A stretch of DNA of 64,000 bases. Origin: Neptunicella marina (GTDB lineage: Bacteria; Pseudomonadota; Gammaproteobacteria; Enterobacterales; Alteromonadaceae). The notes under the pieces are model-generated. The model had not been told where the DNA came from and did no database searches. It worked only from the letters and a program-made list of their open reading frames with translations. Within the stretch, counting starts at the first letter, position 1; every line of letters starts with the position of its first letter. Of this stretch, positions 45,325 through 54,808 are shown one piece after another. The stretch covers positions 1-64,000 of the forward strand of contig NZ_JACNEP010000006.1 of NCBI RefSeq assembly GCF_014270035.1. The letters are read 5' to 3'. The position numbers and the translations under genes were made by a program.

Positions 45325-46125
45325 ATGCCACTGTTGCAACTGGGCGATGCAGGAGAAGCGGTAGCTGCATTGCAAACTCAGCTTAAGAAGTTAGGTTTTT
45401 ATCCTTACACAATCGATGGTGACTTTGGCGAGAAAACACAGGCCGCCGTTGAAGCGTTTCAGCAACAAAAACAACTGCAGGTGGATGGTAAGGCCGGACA
45501 CATTACTCTCGGCCAGATCGAAATGATCGTTAAAGCTGCCGCTGCCACTCCCGTTAATATTGAAGACATTACGCTGGCGCAGCAAATTTGCATTGGCAGT
45601 GATGCCAGTAATGTGGCCCATCACTGGCCTATTATTTGTCAGTCTATGCGTCGTTTAGATCTTGCCGATCCTTTAATGTTACTGATGGCAATGGCCACTG
45701 TGTATACCGAAACCGGCCGTTTTTGCCCTATTGATGAATATAAATCCCATTACAACACCAGCGAGGGGGGTCATGACTTTGATTTGTATGATGATCGCCA
45801 CGATTTAGGCAATCAGGGGGCGCCCGATGGTGCTCTGTTTAAGGGTCGGGGATATATCCAGTTAACGGGGCGGGACAATTATCGCGATATTGGTGAGCGG
45901 CTGGGCATGGGCACCAAATTAGTGCAACAACCTGAGTTGGCCAATGATCCCATCATTGCTGCAGATATTCTGTCGATGTTTTTAAAACGCGGTGAAACGG
46001 GTATTCGTCAGGCGTTAACCACAGGAAATCTGGCCAAAGCACGTAAAAAAGTAAATGGCGGTAGCCACGGATTGCAGACATTTACTCAATGTTTCACCCG
46101 CGGGGAACAATTATTGCTAGCTTAG
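45325..46125 (+). CDS. Peptidoglycan-binding GH19-like lysozyme/endolysin
   Basis: A 266-residue protein. The N-terminal peptidoglycan-binding-1 domain (about 1-65) reads L-G-D-A-G-E-A-V-A-A-L-Q and Y-T-I-D-G-D-F-G-E-K-T-Q-A-A-V. The C-terminal GH19 chitinase/lysozyme-like domain (about 85-260) has catalytic Glu candidates in V-Y-T-E-T-G-R-F and the typical F-K-G-R-G-Y-I-Q-L-T-G-R-D-N-Y. There is no signal peptide or membrane anchor, so export would need another route, as for phage endolysins or secretion-system effectors. No holin, phage or T6SS genes surround it. Confidence 0.85.
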   Translation: MPLLQLGDAGEAVAALQTQLKKLGFYPYTIDGDFGEKTQAAVEAFQQQKQLQVDGKAGHITLGQIEMIVKAAAATPVNIEDITLAQQICIGSDASNVAHHWPIICQSMRRLDLADPLMLLMAMATVYTETGRFCPIDEYKSHYNTSEGGHDFDLYDDRHDLGNQGAPDGALFKGRGYIQLTGRDNYRDIGERLGMGTKLVQQPELANDPIIAADILSMFLKRGETGIRQALTTGNLAKARKKVNGGSHGLQTFTQCFTRGEQLLLA

Positions 46126-46167
46126 GTTCAGAACTCTGTACCCTACATAAAATATAAAGAGCGACGT

Positions 46168-46695
46168 GTGAATTACTCTATTATCACGCCTACCATACTG
46201 GACGTAGAAGCCAGCGGTTTTGGGCATAACAGTTATCCCATCGAAGTTGGGGTGGTGACAGGTGAACAAAAGCGTTATTGCAGCCTGATAAAACCACAAC
46301 CGAAATGGACTTATTGGGATAAAGATGCAGAAGCGTTGCATGGCATATCCCGTGACTTGCTTAAGCAGCGAGGTTTGGCGCCTACCGAAATTGCCATAGA
46401 GCTGAATAATTTGCTGTACGGGCAAACCGTGTATTCCGATGGCTGGGTGGTGGATCACCCCTGGATGATCAAACTGTTTAATGCAGCTGGAATGAGTATG
46501 CAATTTCGATTAAGCGCGCTTGAGATGATCTTAAATGAGAAACAAATGGCAATCTGGCACAGCGTTAAAGATCGGTTGCACCAGGAATCGCGTTTAAAAC
46601 GACATCGTGCCAGCACTGATGCCAGTATTATTCAGCAAACTTTTGTTACCACCCAGCATATGAGTGCATCAGTCAGTCAATGTAAACCAGCCTAA
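46168..46695 (+). CDS. DEDD-family 3'-5' exonuclease
   Basis: A 175-residue nuclease of the RNase T/DnaQ-like superfamily. Exo I is I-L-D-V-E-A-S-G (Asp12, Glu14), Exo II is S-D-G-W-V-V-D-H-P-W, and Exo III is H-R-A-S-T-D-A, giving a DEDDh set. It starts with GTG; the alternative GTG two bases earlier stops at once. It is a single-domain protein with no polymerase association, so a role in RNA or DNA end trimming is expected but the substrate is unknown. The neighbouring genes are unrelated. Confidence 0.85.
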   Translation: MNYSIITPTILDVEASGFGHNSYPIEVGVVTGEQKRYCSLIKPQPKWTYWDKDAEALHGISRDLLKQRGLAPTEIAIELNNLLYGQTVYSDGWVVDHPWMIKLFNAAGMSMQFRLSALEMILNEKQMAIWHSVKDRLHQESRLKRHRASTDASIIQQTFVTTQHMSASVSQCKPA

Positions 46696-46758
46696 GTGCT
46701 TGAATTTTGGTGCAACCGTCACCACATTCAGACAGATTAATTAGTAGCAGAGTATCGT

Positions 46759-47694
46759 ATGTACGCATTAGAGATTGATGGGTTAAAAAAGACCTATAAA
46801 AGCGGGGTGCAAGCCCTGAAAGGGATCAATCTGACCGTCGAACAAGGGGATTTTTTCGCTTTATTAGGCCCCAACGGCGCAGGTAAATCGACCACTATCG
46901 GCGTGATATCGTCTTTGGTTAATAAATCAGAAGGAAAAGTGTTAGTTAGTGGTCACTCTATTGATGATGACCTTATTGCAGCTAAGTCATGTATTGGTTT
47001 GGTACCACAGGAATTTAACTTTAATCAGTTTGAAACCCTGCAGCAGATTGTGGTCAATCAGGCCGGTTATTACGGTGTTCCGCGCCATATTGCCAAAGAG
47101 CGTGCGGAAAAATACCTCAAACAACTGGAGCTGTGGGACAAGCGTAATTCCCCTGCTCGTTCATTATCTGGTGGTATGAAACGCCGATTGATGATCGCCC
47201 GAGCCTTGATGCACGAACCTAAAATCTTAATTTTGGATGAGCCAACAGCCGGTGTGGATATTGAAATCCGCCGTTCTATGTGGACTTTCCTGAAAAAAAT
47301 TAATGAGCAAGGCATTACCATTATCCTGACAACCCATTATCTGGAAGAAGCAGAGATGTTATGCCGCAATATCGCCATTATCGATAAAGGCACCATTGTC
47401 GAAAACACCAGCATGAAGGCGCTATTGTCCAAGCTTAATATGGAAACCTTTGTACTGGATTTGGATGTGAGCAATGGCAGGACTGCCAGGCTTGAAGGTT
47501 TTGAACACCGTCTGCTGGATAACCATACTCTGGAAGTGGATGTGGCCAAAGAAGCGGGTTTAAATCCAGTATTTAATCAGTTAACCGAGCAAGGTATTCA
47601 GGTACTTAGTATGCGCAACAAGACCAACCGTCTGGAAGAGTTGTTTGTGCGTTTACTGGAGTCAGGTCGTGACGGGGGGAACGCTAATGGCTAA
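46759..47694 (+). CDS. yadG: ABC transporter ATP-binding protein YadG
   Basis: A 311-residue ABC ATPase matching YadG (308 in E. coli). Walker A is G-P-N-G-A-G-K-S-T (about 37-45), the signature is L-S-G-G-M-K-R-R, Walker B is I-L-I-L-D-E-P, and the switch His lies in T-T-H-Y-L-E-E-A-E. The C-terminal regulatory part is typical of drug/ABC-2 exporters. It pairs with the YadH-type permease, whose start codon overlaps its 3' end by 8 nt. The exported substrate is unknown. Confidence 0.93.
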   Translation: MYALEIDGLKKTYKSGVQALKGINLTVEQGDFFALLGPNGAGKSTTIGVISSLVNKSEGKVLVSGHSIDDDLIAAKSCIGLVPQEFNFNQFETLQQIVVNQAGYYGVPRHIAKERAEKYLKQLELWDKRNSPARSLSGGMKRRLMIARALMHEPKILILDEPTAGVDIEIRRSMWTFLKKINEQGITIILTTHYLEEAEMLCRNIAIIDKGTIVENTSMKALLSKLNMETFVLDLDVSNGRTARLEGFEHRLLDNHTLEVDVAKEAGLNPVFNQLTEQGIQVLSMRNKTNRLEELFVRLLESGRDGGNANG

Positions 47695-48457
47695 TCATAA
47701 ACTGGTTGCACTACGCACTATCTGGATTAAAGAAATTACCCGCTTTATGCGCATTTGGGTGCAAACTCTGGTACCACCTGCGATTACCATGACCTTGTAT
47801 TTTGTTATTTTTGGCAGTCTGATCGGTAATAGAATTGGTCAAATGGGCGGGTTTAGCTACATGGAATTTATTGTGCCGGGCCTGATCATGATGTCAGTCA
47901 TTACCAATGCTTATTCGAATGTTAGCTCGTCGTTTTTTAGCGCTAAATTTCAAAATAACATTGAAGAGATGTTGGTTGCACCTGTCCCTACCTGGGTGAT
48001 TATTGGTGGATTTGTCGGTGGTGGTGTCGCACGTGCATTGCTGATTGGCATTATCGTGACTTGTGTTTCTTTGCTGTTTGTCGACCTGCAAATTCACCAC
48101 TTTGCTGCGATTGTGATTACGCTGATTTTAACCGCGACCTTGTTTGCTGCTGCGGGTTTAGTCAATGCTGTATTTGCAAAAACCTTTGACGATATCAGCA
48201 TGGTGCCAACCTTTGTATTAACGCCACTGACCTATTTGGGCGGCGTATTCTATAGCTTGTCGTTATTACCTGACTTTTGGCAAGTGGTGAGCAAAGCGAA
48301 CCCGATCGTATATATGGTTAACGGTTTCCGTTATGGCTTTTTAGGTGTCAGTGATGTGAGTTTTAGCACATCAATTGGTGTATTGATTGCGTTTAATGTG
48401 ATTTTGTTCGCCATTGCTTATCGCTTACTGGATAAGGGTGTAGGTATCCGCCACTAG
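47687..48457 (+). CDS. yadH: ABC-2 type transporter permease YadH
   Basis: A 256-residue inner-membrane permease with six predicted helices, the same length as E. coli YadH. The start is set at the ATG at 47687 (M-A-N-H-K-L-V-A-L-R-T-I-W); the frame extends to 47645, but that part lies in the ATPase gene. It has the ABC-2 permease features F-Y-S-L-S-L-L-P and N-P-I-V-Y-M-V-N-G-F-R-Y-G. It acts with the preceding YadG ATPase. A strong terminator follows at 48467. Confidence 0.93.
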   Translation: MANHKLVALRTIWIKEITRFMRIWVQTLVPPAITMTLYFVIFGSLIGNRIGQMGGFSYMEFIVPGLIMMSVITNAYSNVSSSFFSAKFQNNIEEMLVAPVPTWVIIGGFVGGGVARALLIGIIVTCVSLLFVDLQIHHFAAIVITLILTATLFAAAGLVNAVFAKTFDDISMVPTFVLTPLTYLGGVFYSLSLLPDFWQVVSKANPIVYMVNGFRYGFLGVSDVSFSTSIGVLIAFNVILFAIAYRLLDKGVGIRH

Positions 48458-48466
48458 CGTTAAAAA

Positions 48467-48495
48467 AAGCGACAAGTTAACACTTGTCGCTTTTA
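48467..48495. terminator. Bidirectional terminator after yadH
   Basis: Long hairpin AGCGACAAGT/ACTTGTCGCT with A-run before and T4 after. It separates yadGH (+) from the convergent S9 peptidase gene (-). Confidence 0.85.
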
Positions 48496-48535
48496 TATTG
48501 TTATCTAACCTGAGGTTGATATAAGAAATCTCAGG

Positions 48536-50464
48536 TTATTTCTTTAAATAGGTTTTTAAGAACTTATCCATTGCGCGGAACGCCTGATGTCGATTAGCTT
48601 GAACCGATAGATAGTGGTCGCCTTTCGGCAATTCAATAAATTCAACTTTTTTATCTTCATCGTCTAATTCGTCGGCCATGTCCCTGCTTTGATCGACATC
48701 GACTACCCTGTCATCTTCACCATGCATAATAAGCATAGGAATTTTGATTTTATCTACCTGATAGTAAGGTGAGCGTTGTTCTAAGTCGTCAAAATCATCA
48801 CCGATTTGATTTTTAACAAATTCGGAGTTGTTATAACGGCGGCTTTTAATCACCAGTCGTTTTAAATTAAATACCCCTGCCAGACTGACCGCACACTTAA
48901 ATAAATCGGGGGTTTTTACTGCGGCCATGGCTGCTGCATATCCACCATAACTCGCACCCACAATACAAATATGTTCCGGATCGGCAATTTTTTGCTCGAT
49001 TAACCAGTGGGTGGCATCGGTAATATCGTCTTGCATGGTTAATCCCCAGCCTTTCATTTGGCTTTGGGAAAACTCATAGCCATAACCAGTAGAACCGCGG
49101 AAGTTGGGACGAAATACCGCATAGCCCCGGCTGGTAAAAAAGGATGTCCAATAGTCAAAGCCGCCTAATTCGCGCGCGCCAGGGCCACCATGAGGGTGCA
49201 TAACCATAGGGTAAGGGCCTTTAATATTTTTAGGTAAGCTCAAATAGCCCTCAATTTTAGTGCCGTCTCTTGCGGTATAAGTCATCAGCTTATGTGAGCC
49301 TAATGTATCTTCGGTTATGTTGGGATACTGATTAAACAGCACATCCATTGTTTTTTGTTTGCGGTCACCCAGTAAGTATATTCCCGGACTATGGTCATTC
49401 TCGGTGTAAAGCAGGTAGTTATTTTCGTCGCGCGAGTAATCCACCACATAGTTGTCCATATCTGGCAGTGCGTTGTTAATGGCTTTGATAAAGTTAATTT
49501 TGTCTTTGTCCCAATACACGCGACCAGTGTCGGTATTGGCATGTGTAAACCCAATTACGTCACGGGTTTTACCCGAATAGATTAAGCTACCGTCCATATC
49601 GTAATTAGGGTCGCTAAATACCAGCTCGCTTTCACGGGTGGTGAGATTGATTTTATACAGCGATTTTTTATCGCCTTTGTAGGCGGTGTAATACAAAATA
49701 TTGGGATCCAGCGCAAAACCCAGGGGTGAAATGGCTGGGTCGTTCATGGCGTTGTATTCGAACAAATCCTGCCAGTCATCATTTTCATTGTTGCGAATTC
49801 TGACTTTGGCTTCACCCGTTTTGTAGTCTACTGAAACACCGAGTCTGAGTTTGTGTTGCTGGTCAGTCATCCAGGCACGAATATTCAGTTTACCGTGCTC
49901 AATTCTGGATTTTTTACGGGTGTAAATGTTGACCTTATAAACTGATGGCATTGAAGCGACATCCAAATCCATCGATACCAGAATATGCTCAGGATCATCG
50001 GGTAAATAATCGAGTACATTGTCCTGAAACTGGGAAACATGGTCTGAAAATATACGGCGCGGTTTAATCAGCAAGCGTGGGGTTTTGTCACTGCCGTCAG
50101 CTTCTATGGCGACCATACGTGTTTCTTTGGTATCCACACGTTGACGTTTTGCCGCATAGGCCAGGCCAACCAGTAACGTTTTGTTGTTGGCCCATTCAAA
50201 CCAGCGAATTTTGACGTCAAGATTGTCGGTTGCCTGCAAAATATATTGCTTTCGCTTTTTGAGGTCATATGCCATTAAAACCGACATACCTCCCTTGGCT
50301 TCCACATTATTAATGTAAGCAACCTGAGTACCATCAGGTGATAATCTCGGACGTTGAAAACTGGGTAACTGGCTAAAACTTTCCACCGGTATTTCAGCGG
50401 CAGCCGGGAAAAAAGAAAACAATAATAAACAAGCGAAAACGGCCTGTAATCCTTTACAATTCAT
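48536..50464 (-). CDS. Exported S9-family (prolyl oligopeptidase-type) peptidase
   Basis: A 642-residue secreted serine peptidase. A signal peptide (about 1-23, A-A-A-E cleavage) leads into a beta-propeller (about 30-385) beginning with R-P-R-L-S-P-D-G-T-Q-V-A-Y. The C-terminal alpha/beta-hydrolase domain has Ser505 in G-A-S-Y-G-G-Y-A, Asp585 in H-G-E-D-D-R-V and His617 in G-D-H-Y-L-S. It resembles the acylaminoacyl/dipeptidyl peptidase IV-like S9C group that Alteromonadales encode in many copies, used for peptide scavenging in the periplasm. It is a single gene, divergent from the LpxH-like gene. Confidence 0.92.
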   Translation of the reverse strand: MNCKGLQAVFACLLLFSFFPAAAEIPVESFSQLPSFQRPRLSPDGTQVAYINNVEAKGGMSVLMAYDLKKRKQYILQATDNLDVKIRWFEWANNKTLLVGLAYAAKRQRVDTKETRMVAIEADGSDKTPRLLIKPRRIFSDHVSQFQDNVLDYLPDDPEHILVSMDLDVASMPSVYKVNIYTRKKSRIEHGKLNIRAWMTDQQHKLRLGVSVDYKTGEAKVRIRNNENDDWQDLFEYNAMNDPAISPLGFALDPNILYYTAYKGDKKSLYKINLTTRESELVFSDPNYDMDGSLIYSGKTRDVIGFTHANTDTGRVYWDKDKINFIKAINNALPDMDNYVVDYSRDENNYLLYTENDHSPGIYLLGDRKQKTMDVLFNQYPNITEDTLGSHKLMTYTARDGTKIEGYLSLPKNIKGPYPMVMHPHGGPGARELGGFDYWTSFFTSRGYAVFRPNFRGSTGYGYEFSQSQMKGWGLTMQDDITDATHWLIEQKIADPEHICIVGASYGGYAAAMAAVKTPDLFKCAVSLAGVFNLKRLVIKSRRYNNSEFVKNQIGDDFDDLEQRSPYYQVDKIKIPMLIMHGEDDRVVDVDQSRDMADELDDEDKKVEFIELPKGDHYLSVQANRHQAFRAMDKFLKTYLKK

Positions 50465-50682
50465 AACTAAATATCCTTATAAAACAACATATTGGATTGT
50501 ACTTAACTGTATAAACTATTAAAAGTTATTCTCATTTAAAATAAAAACCGTGGCTTTTATTGCAGTTTATTGACCAAACAACACGGTTTTAAGGTGATAT
50601 TTTCACCATGTGGTCAAAAGATGTTCATCTAACTGTAAAGCTTGCTGGCCAAGATAAGCCAAACCAAATACGAGGTATTGGC

Positions 50683-51489
50683 ATGAGCAAGTCAACACAC
50701 TATCGCACTGTCTGGTTGTCAGACATTCATTTGGGCTGCAAGGACTGTAAAGCAGACTACTTGCTGGATTTTTTAGCACATCACAAAATTGACACCCTTT
50801 ATTTAGTGGGTGACATAGTTGATATGTGGGCGATGAGCCGCCAGTTTTTATGGCCGGCCAGCCACAATCAGTTATTTCATAAATTGATTTCAATGGCGTC
50901 GGAAGGCACCAAGGTGATTTATTTGCCGGGTAATCATGACGAGCCAGCACAAAAGTACGATGGCATGATGTTTGGTGAAGTGGAAATTCACCGTGAATTG
51001 ATTCATACCACAGCTGATGGGCGCAAGCTGTTGATGTTGCATGGAGATCAGTTCGATCAGGAAGTGTGCTTTGGTAAATTGCACGCGTGGATTGGTGATA
51101 AAACCTATGACTTGTTGTTGTTTATCAACCGTTGGTACAACCGTTTTCGCGCTATGATGGGATTCAAATACTGGTCACTGGCAGGCTATATTAAATCACG
51201 TGTAAAAGGAGCGAATACTGCCATTGAACGTTATAAACAGGCTTGCCTAAACCGCGCCCGTGAAATGGGTCTTGATGGTGTGGTATGTGGTCATATTCAT
51301 CATCCGGAGATTGATGAGCGTGATGGTGTCACTTATTGCAATGACGGTGACTGGATCGAAAACTGCTCGGCTTTGACCGAAGATGCACAGGGTAATTTGA
51401 ATCTGGTTTACTGGGCACATATTTCAGCAGAAAATCTACACACTTTGCCTCGCCGGGAAGTCGTACAGAGCAAACAAAAAGCAGCCTGA
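50683..51489 (+). CDS. LpxH-like UDP-2,3-diacylglucosamine diphosphatase family phosphoesterase
   Basis: A calcineurin-like phosphoesterase of about 268 residues. Metal-binding blocks are S-D-I-H-L-G, V-G-D-I-V-D, G-N-H-D-E and G-H-I-H-H-P. The sequence resembles the LpxH-related group often annotated as UDP-2,3-diacylglucosamine diphosphatase, but a longer cap differs from E. coli LpxH (240), so a role in lipid A synthesis is not certain and a second lpxH may exist elsewhere. The start is set at the ATG at 50683, preceded by GAGG at 7 nt; the frame is open to 50608. The acyltransferase gene follows after 117 bp, hinting at lipid metabolism. Confidence 0.83.
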   Translation: MSKSTHYRTVWLSDIHLGCKDCKADYLLDFLAHHKIDTLYLVGDIVDMWAMSRQFLWPASHNQLFHKLISMASEGTKVIYLPGNHDEPAQKYDGMMFGEVEIHRELIHTTADGRKLLMLHGDQFDQEVCFGKLHAWIGDKTYDLLLFINRWYNRFRAMMGFKYWSLAGYIKSRVKGANTAIERYKQACLNRAREMGLDGVVCGHIHHPEIDERDGVTYCNDGDWIENCSALTEDAQGNLNLVYWAHISAENLHTLPRREVVQSKQKAA

Positions 51490-51519
51490 ATGGTGAGTTT
51501 AAGGCGCTGATTCAGGCTG
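51482..51519 (+). terminator. Hairpin at the end of the LpxH-like gene
   Basis: Perfect 10-bp stem CAGCCTGAAT/ATTCAGGCTG with an 18-nt loop, starting within the last codons. There is no U-run after it, so it may be a weak or processing site rather than an intrinsic terminator. Confidence 0.35.
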
Positions 51520-51606
51520 TCATAAAAACGCCATTAATTTGGAATCTTTTGTTCATATTCAGTCACTACACTGAACATTGCTTAAGATTTCAACAGGTGA
51601 GTGTTT

Positions 51607-53328
51607 ATGTTTACCGTTGCTGATGTACTACACAAAAATTACCCTCAGTTAGAAGACAAACCCTGGCTGGCAAAACCGCTTAATTTGGCCCTTCGCCACC
51701 TATTGCATGAAAAAGAATGCATCGAATTTGGCGAAATTTATCCGCATCTTGAAGGCGTTGAGTTTATCGAGCAGGTGCTCGAGTATTTCAACTTTAGTTA
51801 CTCTGCGCGAGAGACGGAAAAAGAGCGGATTCCGGCACAGGGACGCGTCGTCATTATCGCCAATCATCCGATAGGTTCACTGGATGGTTTGGTGTTATTA
51901 AAACTGCTGGCCGATATTCGTCAGGACATCAAAGTCGTCGCAAACCAGATGCTAATGGCAATTGAGCCGCTGCATTCCATGTTACTGCCGGTAAATAATA
52001 TGCAGGGCGGTACCGCCAAAGACTGCATTCTGAACATTCAGTCCCATTTGAATAATGAAGGTGCTGTGATTATTTTCCCTGCCGGTGAAGTGTCGCGTTT
52101 AAGCCCGGGGGGCGTACGAGATGGTGAATGGCGCAGCGGATTTTTACGTATTGCCAAAGCAACTAAATCACCGATTCTGCCGGTGTTTATGGAGGGTAAA
52201 AACTCCCCGTTGTTTTATGGTCTGTCCATGGTCTATAAGCCGCTTGGAACTGCGTTGTTAGTTAAAGAAATGTTCAAGCAGCGTAGCAAACACTTACCAA
52301 TTCGCATTGGTGAACTGGTGCCATTTGAGTCATACAGCAACAGCGGTATTAATTTAAATCAGCAGGCCAAACTGTTTAAAAAACATTTGTACCGCATTGG
52401 TGCGGATAAAAAAGGTATTTTCCAGACCCAGAAATCCATCGCGCCTTCAGAAAATCGCAAGGAGTTACGCAAAGCCATTGCTCAGCAATGTGAGCTGCTG
52501 GATGTTACTCCGGATAATAAACAAATTTATCTGTATCAGTATCAGGGCAGTTCACCAATTATGCGGGAAATTGGCCGTTTACGGGAAGTGGCGTTTCGTG
52601 CTGTGGGTGAAGGATCAAATCAGCGCCGTGATATGGACAAGTTCGACCATCATTATTACCACCTGATTTTATGGGATAACGATGAGCTGGAAATTGTCGG
52701 TGCCTATCGATTTGGTGGTGCCAGCAAGCTGATTAATGAACAGGGAAAAAGTGGCCTCTATTCTGCCAGTCTGTTTGACTATGGCGATGCCATGGATGCC
52801 TATTTTGAACAAGGCTTAGAGCTTGGCCGTAGTTTTGTTCAGCCCAGATACTGGGGAAAACGCAGCCTGGATTATTTGTGGATTGGTATTGGCGCCTTTT
52901 TAGAGCGTCATCCCCACTACCGTTATTTGTTTGGAGCGGTCAGCTTAAGTAACGCCTATCCCGCCGCCGCCAAGGATCTGTTGATCCAGTTTTATTCCAC
53001 CTATTTTGGCAGTAAGGATTTTATAGCCCGTTCCAAATCCCCATATCAGTTGCCGGCGGAACTGGAAGGTTGCTTTAGTGGTGATGATTACAAACAAGAC
53101 TTCACTCAGTTAAAGCACTTGTTAGCGAACATGGGGGTTGCAGTTCCCACACTGTATAAACAGTACACCGAATTATGTGAACCGGGCGGTGTGCAGTTCT
53201 TAAGTTTTGGTGTTGACCCTGATTTCAACGACTGTGTGGATGGTCTGGTATTGGTTGATTTGGATAAACTTAAACCCAAACGTCGTGAACGTTATATGCC
53301 ACATCGTCAGTCATCAGATGCAGCGTGA
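51607..53328 (+). CDS. Bifunctional acyltransferase, OlsF-like (ornithine lipid synthesis)
   Basis: A 573-residue fusion. The N-terminal lysophospholipid acyltransferase domain (about 60-270) has N-H-P-I-G-S-L-D-G, an H-x5-D in place of the usual H-x4-D (His87, Asp93), followed by F-P-A-G-E-V-S-R. The C-terminal GNAT-like hemolysin/OlsB-type N-acyltransferase domain (about 300-555) has F-R-A-V-G-E-G and G-R-S-F-V-Q-P-R-Y-W. The combination matches OlsF, which makes ornithine lipids in one polypeptide: N-acylation of an amino acid, then O-acylation. The ATG at 51607 with AGGTGA 7 nt before is preferred to the GTG at 51601. Amino-acid specificity is unknown. Confidence 0.8.
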   Translation: MFTVADVLHKNYPQLEDKPWLAKPLNLALRHLLHEKECIEFGEIYPHLEGVEFIEQVLEYFNFSYSARETEKERIPAQGRVVIIANHPIGSLDGLVLLKLLADIRQDIKVVANQMLMAIEPLHSMLLPVNNMQGGTAKDCILNIQSHLNNEGAVIIFPAGEVSRLSPGGVRDGEWRSGFLRIAKATKSPILPVFMEGKNSPLFYGLSMVYKPLGTALLVKEMFKQRSKHLPIRIGELVPFESYSNSGINLNQQAKLFKKHLYRIGADKKGIFQTQKSIAPSENRKELRKAIAQQCELLDVTPDNKQIYLYQYQGSSPIMREIGRLREVAFRAVGEGSNQRRDMDKFDHHYYHLILWDNDELEIVGAYRFGGASKLINEQGKSGLYSASLFDYGDAMDAYFEQGLELGRSFVQPRYWGKRSLDYLWIGIGAFLERHPHYRYLFGAVSLSNAYPAAAKDLLIQFYSTYFGSKDFIARSKSPYQLPAELEGCFSGDDYKQDFTQLKHLLANMGVAVPTLYKQYTELCEPGGVQFLSFGVDPDFNDCVDGLVLVDLDKLKPKRRERYMPHRQSSDAA

Positions 53329-53350
53329 TTAAGCTTTTTTAAGATGATTA

Positions 53351-53377
53351 AAACCGGGTATTTAACCCGGTTTTTTT
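53351..53377. terminator. Terminator between olsF-like gene and dapE
   Basis: Hairpin AAACCGGGT/ACCCGGTTT followed by T7 on the plus strand; the A-run on its left allows function on the minus strand for the convergent dapE. Confidence 0.9.
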
Positions 53378-53388
53378 ATTAAGAGGGA

Positions 53389-54567
53389 TCAGATGCTGAG
53401 CAGGTTTGTCAGCAAATCGGTATAGATGTCTTCCAGAGTAACAATATCGGCGATATGACTGCGTTCATTGACCTGATGAATAGAGTAATTAGGTACGCCG
53501 AGCTCAACAACTTGCGTGGTTGGGCTACTGAAAAAACGTCCATCTGAGGTACCGCCGGATGTTGAAAGGCGGGGAAACTTGCCCAGATTCTTGAAAATGG
53601 CTTTTTCTGCTGCATGAATTAAACAATTTTGTTCGCGATTGGCGGTGAAATAAGGTTCACATGGACGATCCCATTCCAGCTTAAAATCACGTGTTACGCT
53701 GCTTATGGTACGCTCAATTAATTTGCTTAAGCTTTGTTGTGAATAATTGTGGCTGTAGCGAATATTAAAATGCGCTTCGCAGTGCGCTGGTACAATATTG
53801 TCGGTAAATTGCCCCGAATTGATATGTGTGATCTGTAAACCTGTACCGGGGAAATCTTCACTGCCGGGATCCCATTCAATTTGATTAAGGCGGCTTATAA
53901 TGTGCCCCATTTTGTGAATCGCATTATCGGCATATTGCGGGTAGGCCACATGACCTTGAATGCCCTGTACCGATAATTTGGCTGAGATTGCACCACGACG
54001 CCCCACTTTGATTACATCGCCTGTCTGGCTTTGGGCAGTGGGTTCACCCACAATGCAATAATCAAGATTAATGTTGTTATCAGCCAACCAGCTGGCGATG
54101 AGTTTGCTGCCGTCTTCTGCTTCGCCTTCTTCATCACTGGTGACCAACCACATAAAACGTTGGTTAATCGGGTTACCTGACTGAATATGGCGCTCAGTCG
54201 CGGCTAACATGGCGGCTAAGCCGGTTTTCATATCGGCGGCACCACGGCCAATTAATTCACCGTCGATAATGCTGGCGGAAAATGGATTAACCCGCCATTT
54301 GTTCATAGGTCCCGGTGGTACTACATCGGTGTGCCCGGCGAATGCCAGCGTAGTATCCCCCTCACCCATTTGCGCAATTAAATTGCTTACACCATTGGCG
54401 TTAAAGCGATGACATGTAAATCCAAGATTGGTCAGTTTTTGACTTAGCCAGTCCTGACATCCCATGTCGTCAGGGGTAATGGAAGGCTGACGAATCAAAG
54501 TCTGACTGTATTCTATGGATTTAATGTTACTGGTCTTTGAATGAACTGCTGATTGTCTTAACGACAT
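53389..54567 (-). CDS. dapE: Succinyl-diaminopimelate desuccinylase DapE
   Basis: A 392-residue M20 metallohydrolase. The metal ligand block is A-G-H-T-D-V-V-P-P-G, the catalytic Glu lies in D-E-E-G-E-A, further ligands follow, and S-T-S-G-G-T-S-D-G-R-F matches DapE specifically. It catalyses release of succinate from N-succinyl-LL-diaminopimelate in lysine and peptidoglycan synthesis. The start is set at the ATG at 54567, with GGAG 6 nt upstream; the open frame extends to 54612. It carries about 15 more N-terminal residues than E. coli DapE (375). It forms a single-gene unit. Confidence 0.95.
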   Translation of the reverse strand: MSLRQSAVHSKTSNIKSIEYSQTLIRQPSITPDDMGCQDWLSQKLTNLGFTCHRFNANGVSNLIAQMGEGDTTLAFAGHTDVVPPGPMNKWRVNPFSASIIDGELIGRGAADMKTGLAAMLAATERHIQSGNPINQRFMWLVTSDEEGEAEDGSKLIASWLADNNINLDYCIVGEPTAQSQTGDVIKVGRRGAISAKLSVQGIQGHVAYPQYADNAIHKMGHIISRLNQIEWDPGSEDFPGTGLQITHINSGQFTDNIVPAHCEAHFNIRYSHNYSQQSLSKLIERTISSVTRDFKLEWDRPCEPYFTANREQNCLIHAAEKAIFKNLGKFPRLSTSGGTSDGRFFSSPTTQVVELGVPNYSIHQVNERSHIADIVTLEDIYTDLLTNLLSI

Positions 54568-54808
54568 AGCTGGCTCCGTTAGCAGGGTGACAGCATTATT
54601 TAATAAAACCAATATGACCGTGATGTGTCAGCATTAAGACAGCTTTGTGACGTTGCTAACTTTGCTGCGAGTAATACACTCAACATGTAATTGGGGTGAT
54701 GAAAATATCGCCAAATATAAATATGAGATGAATAATTTTCAGCGGTAGCGCATATTTAGCTGAGTTTTGTTAAGCTAATTGTTCGATATTTTTTAAGGAA
54801 TCCAGGGA

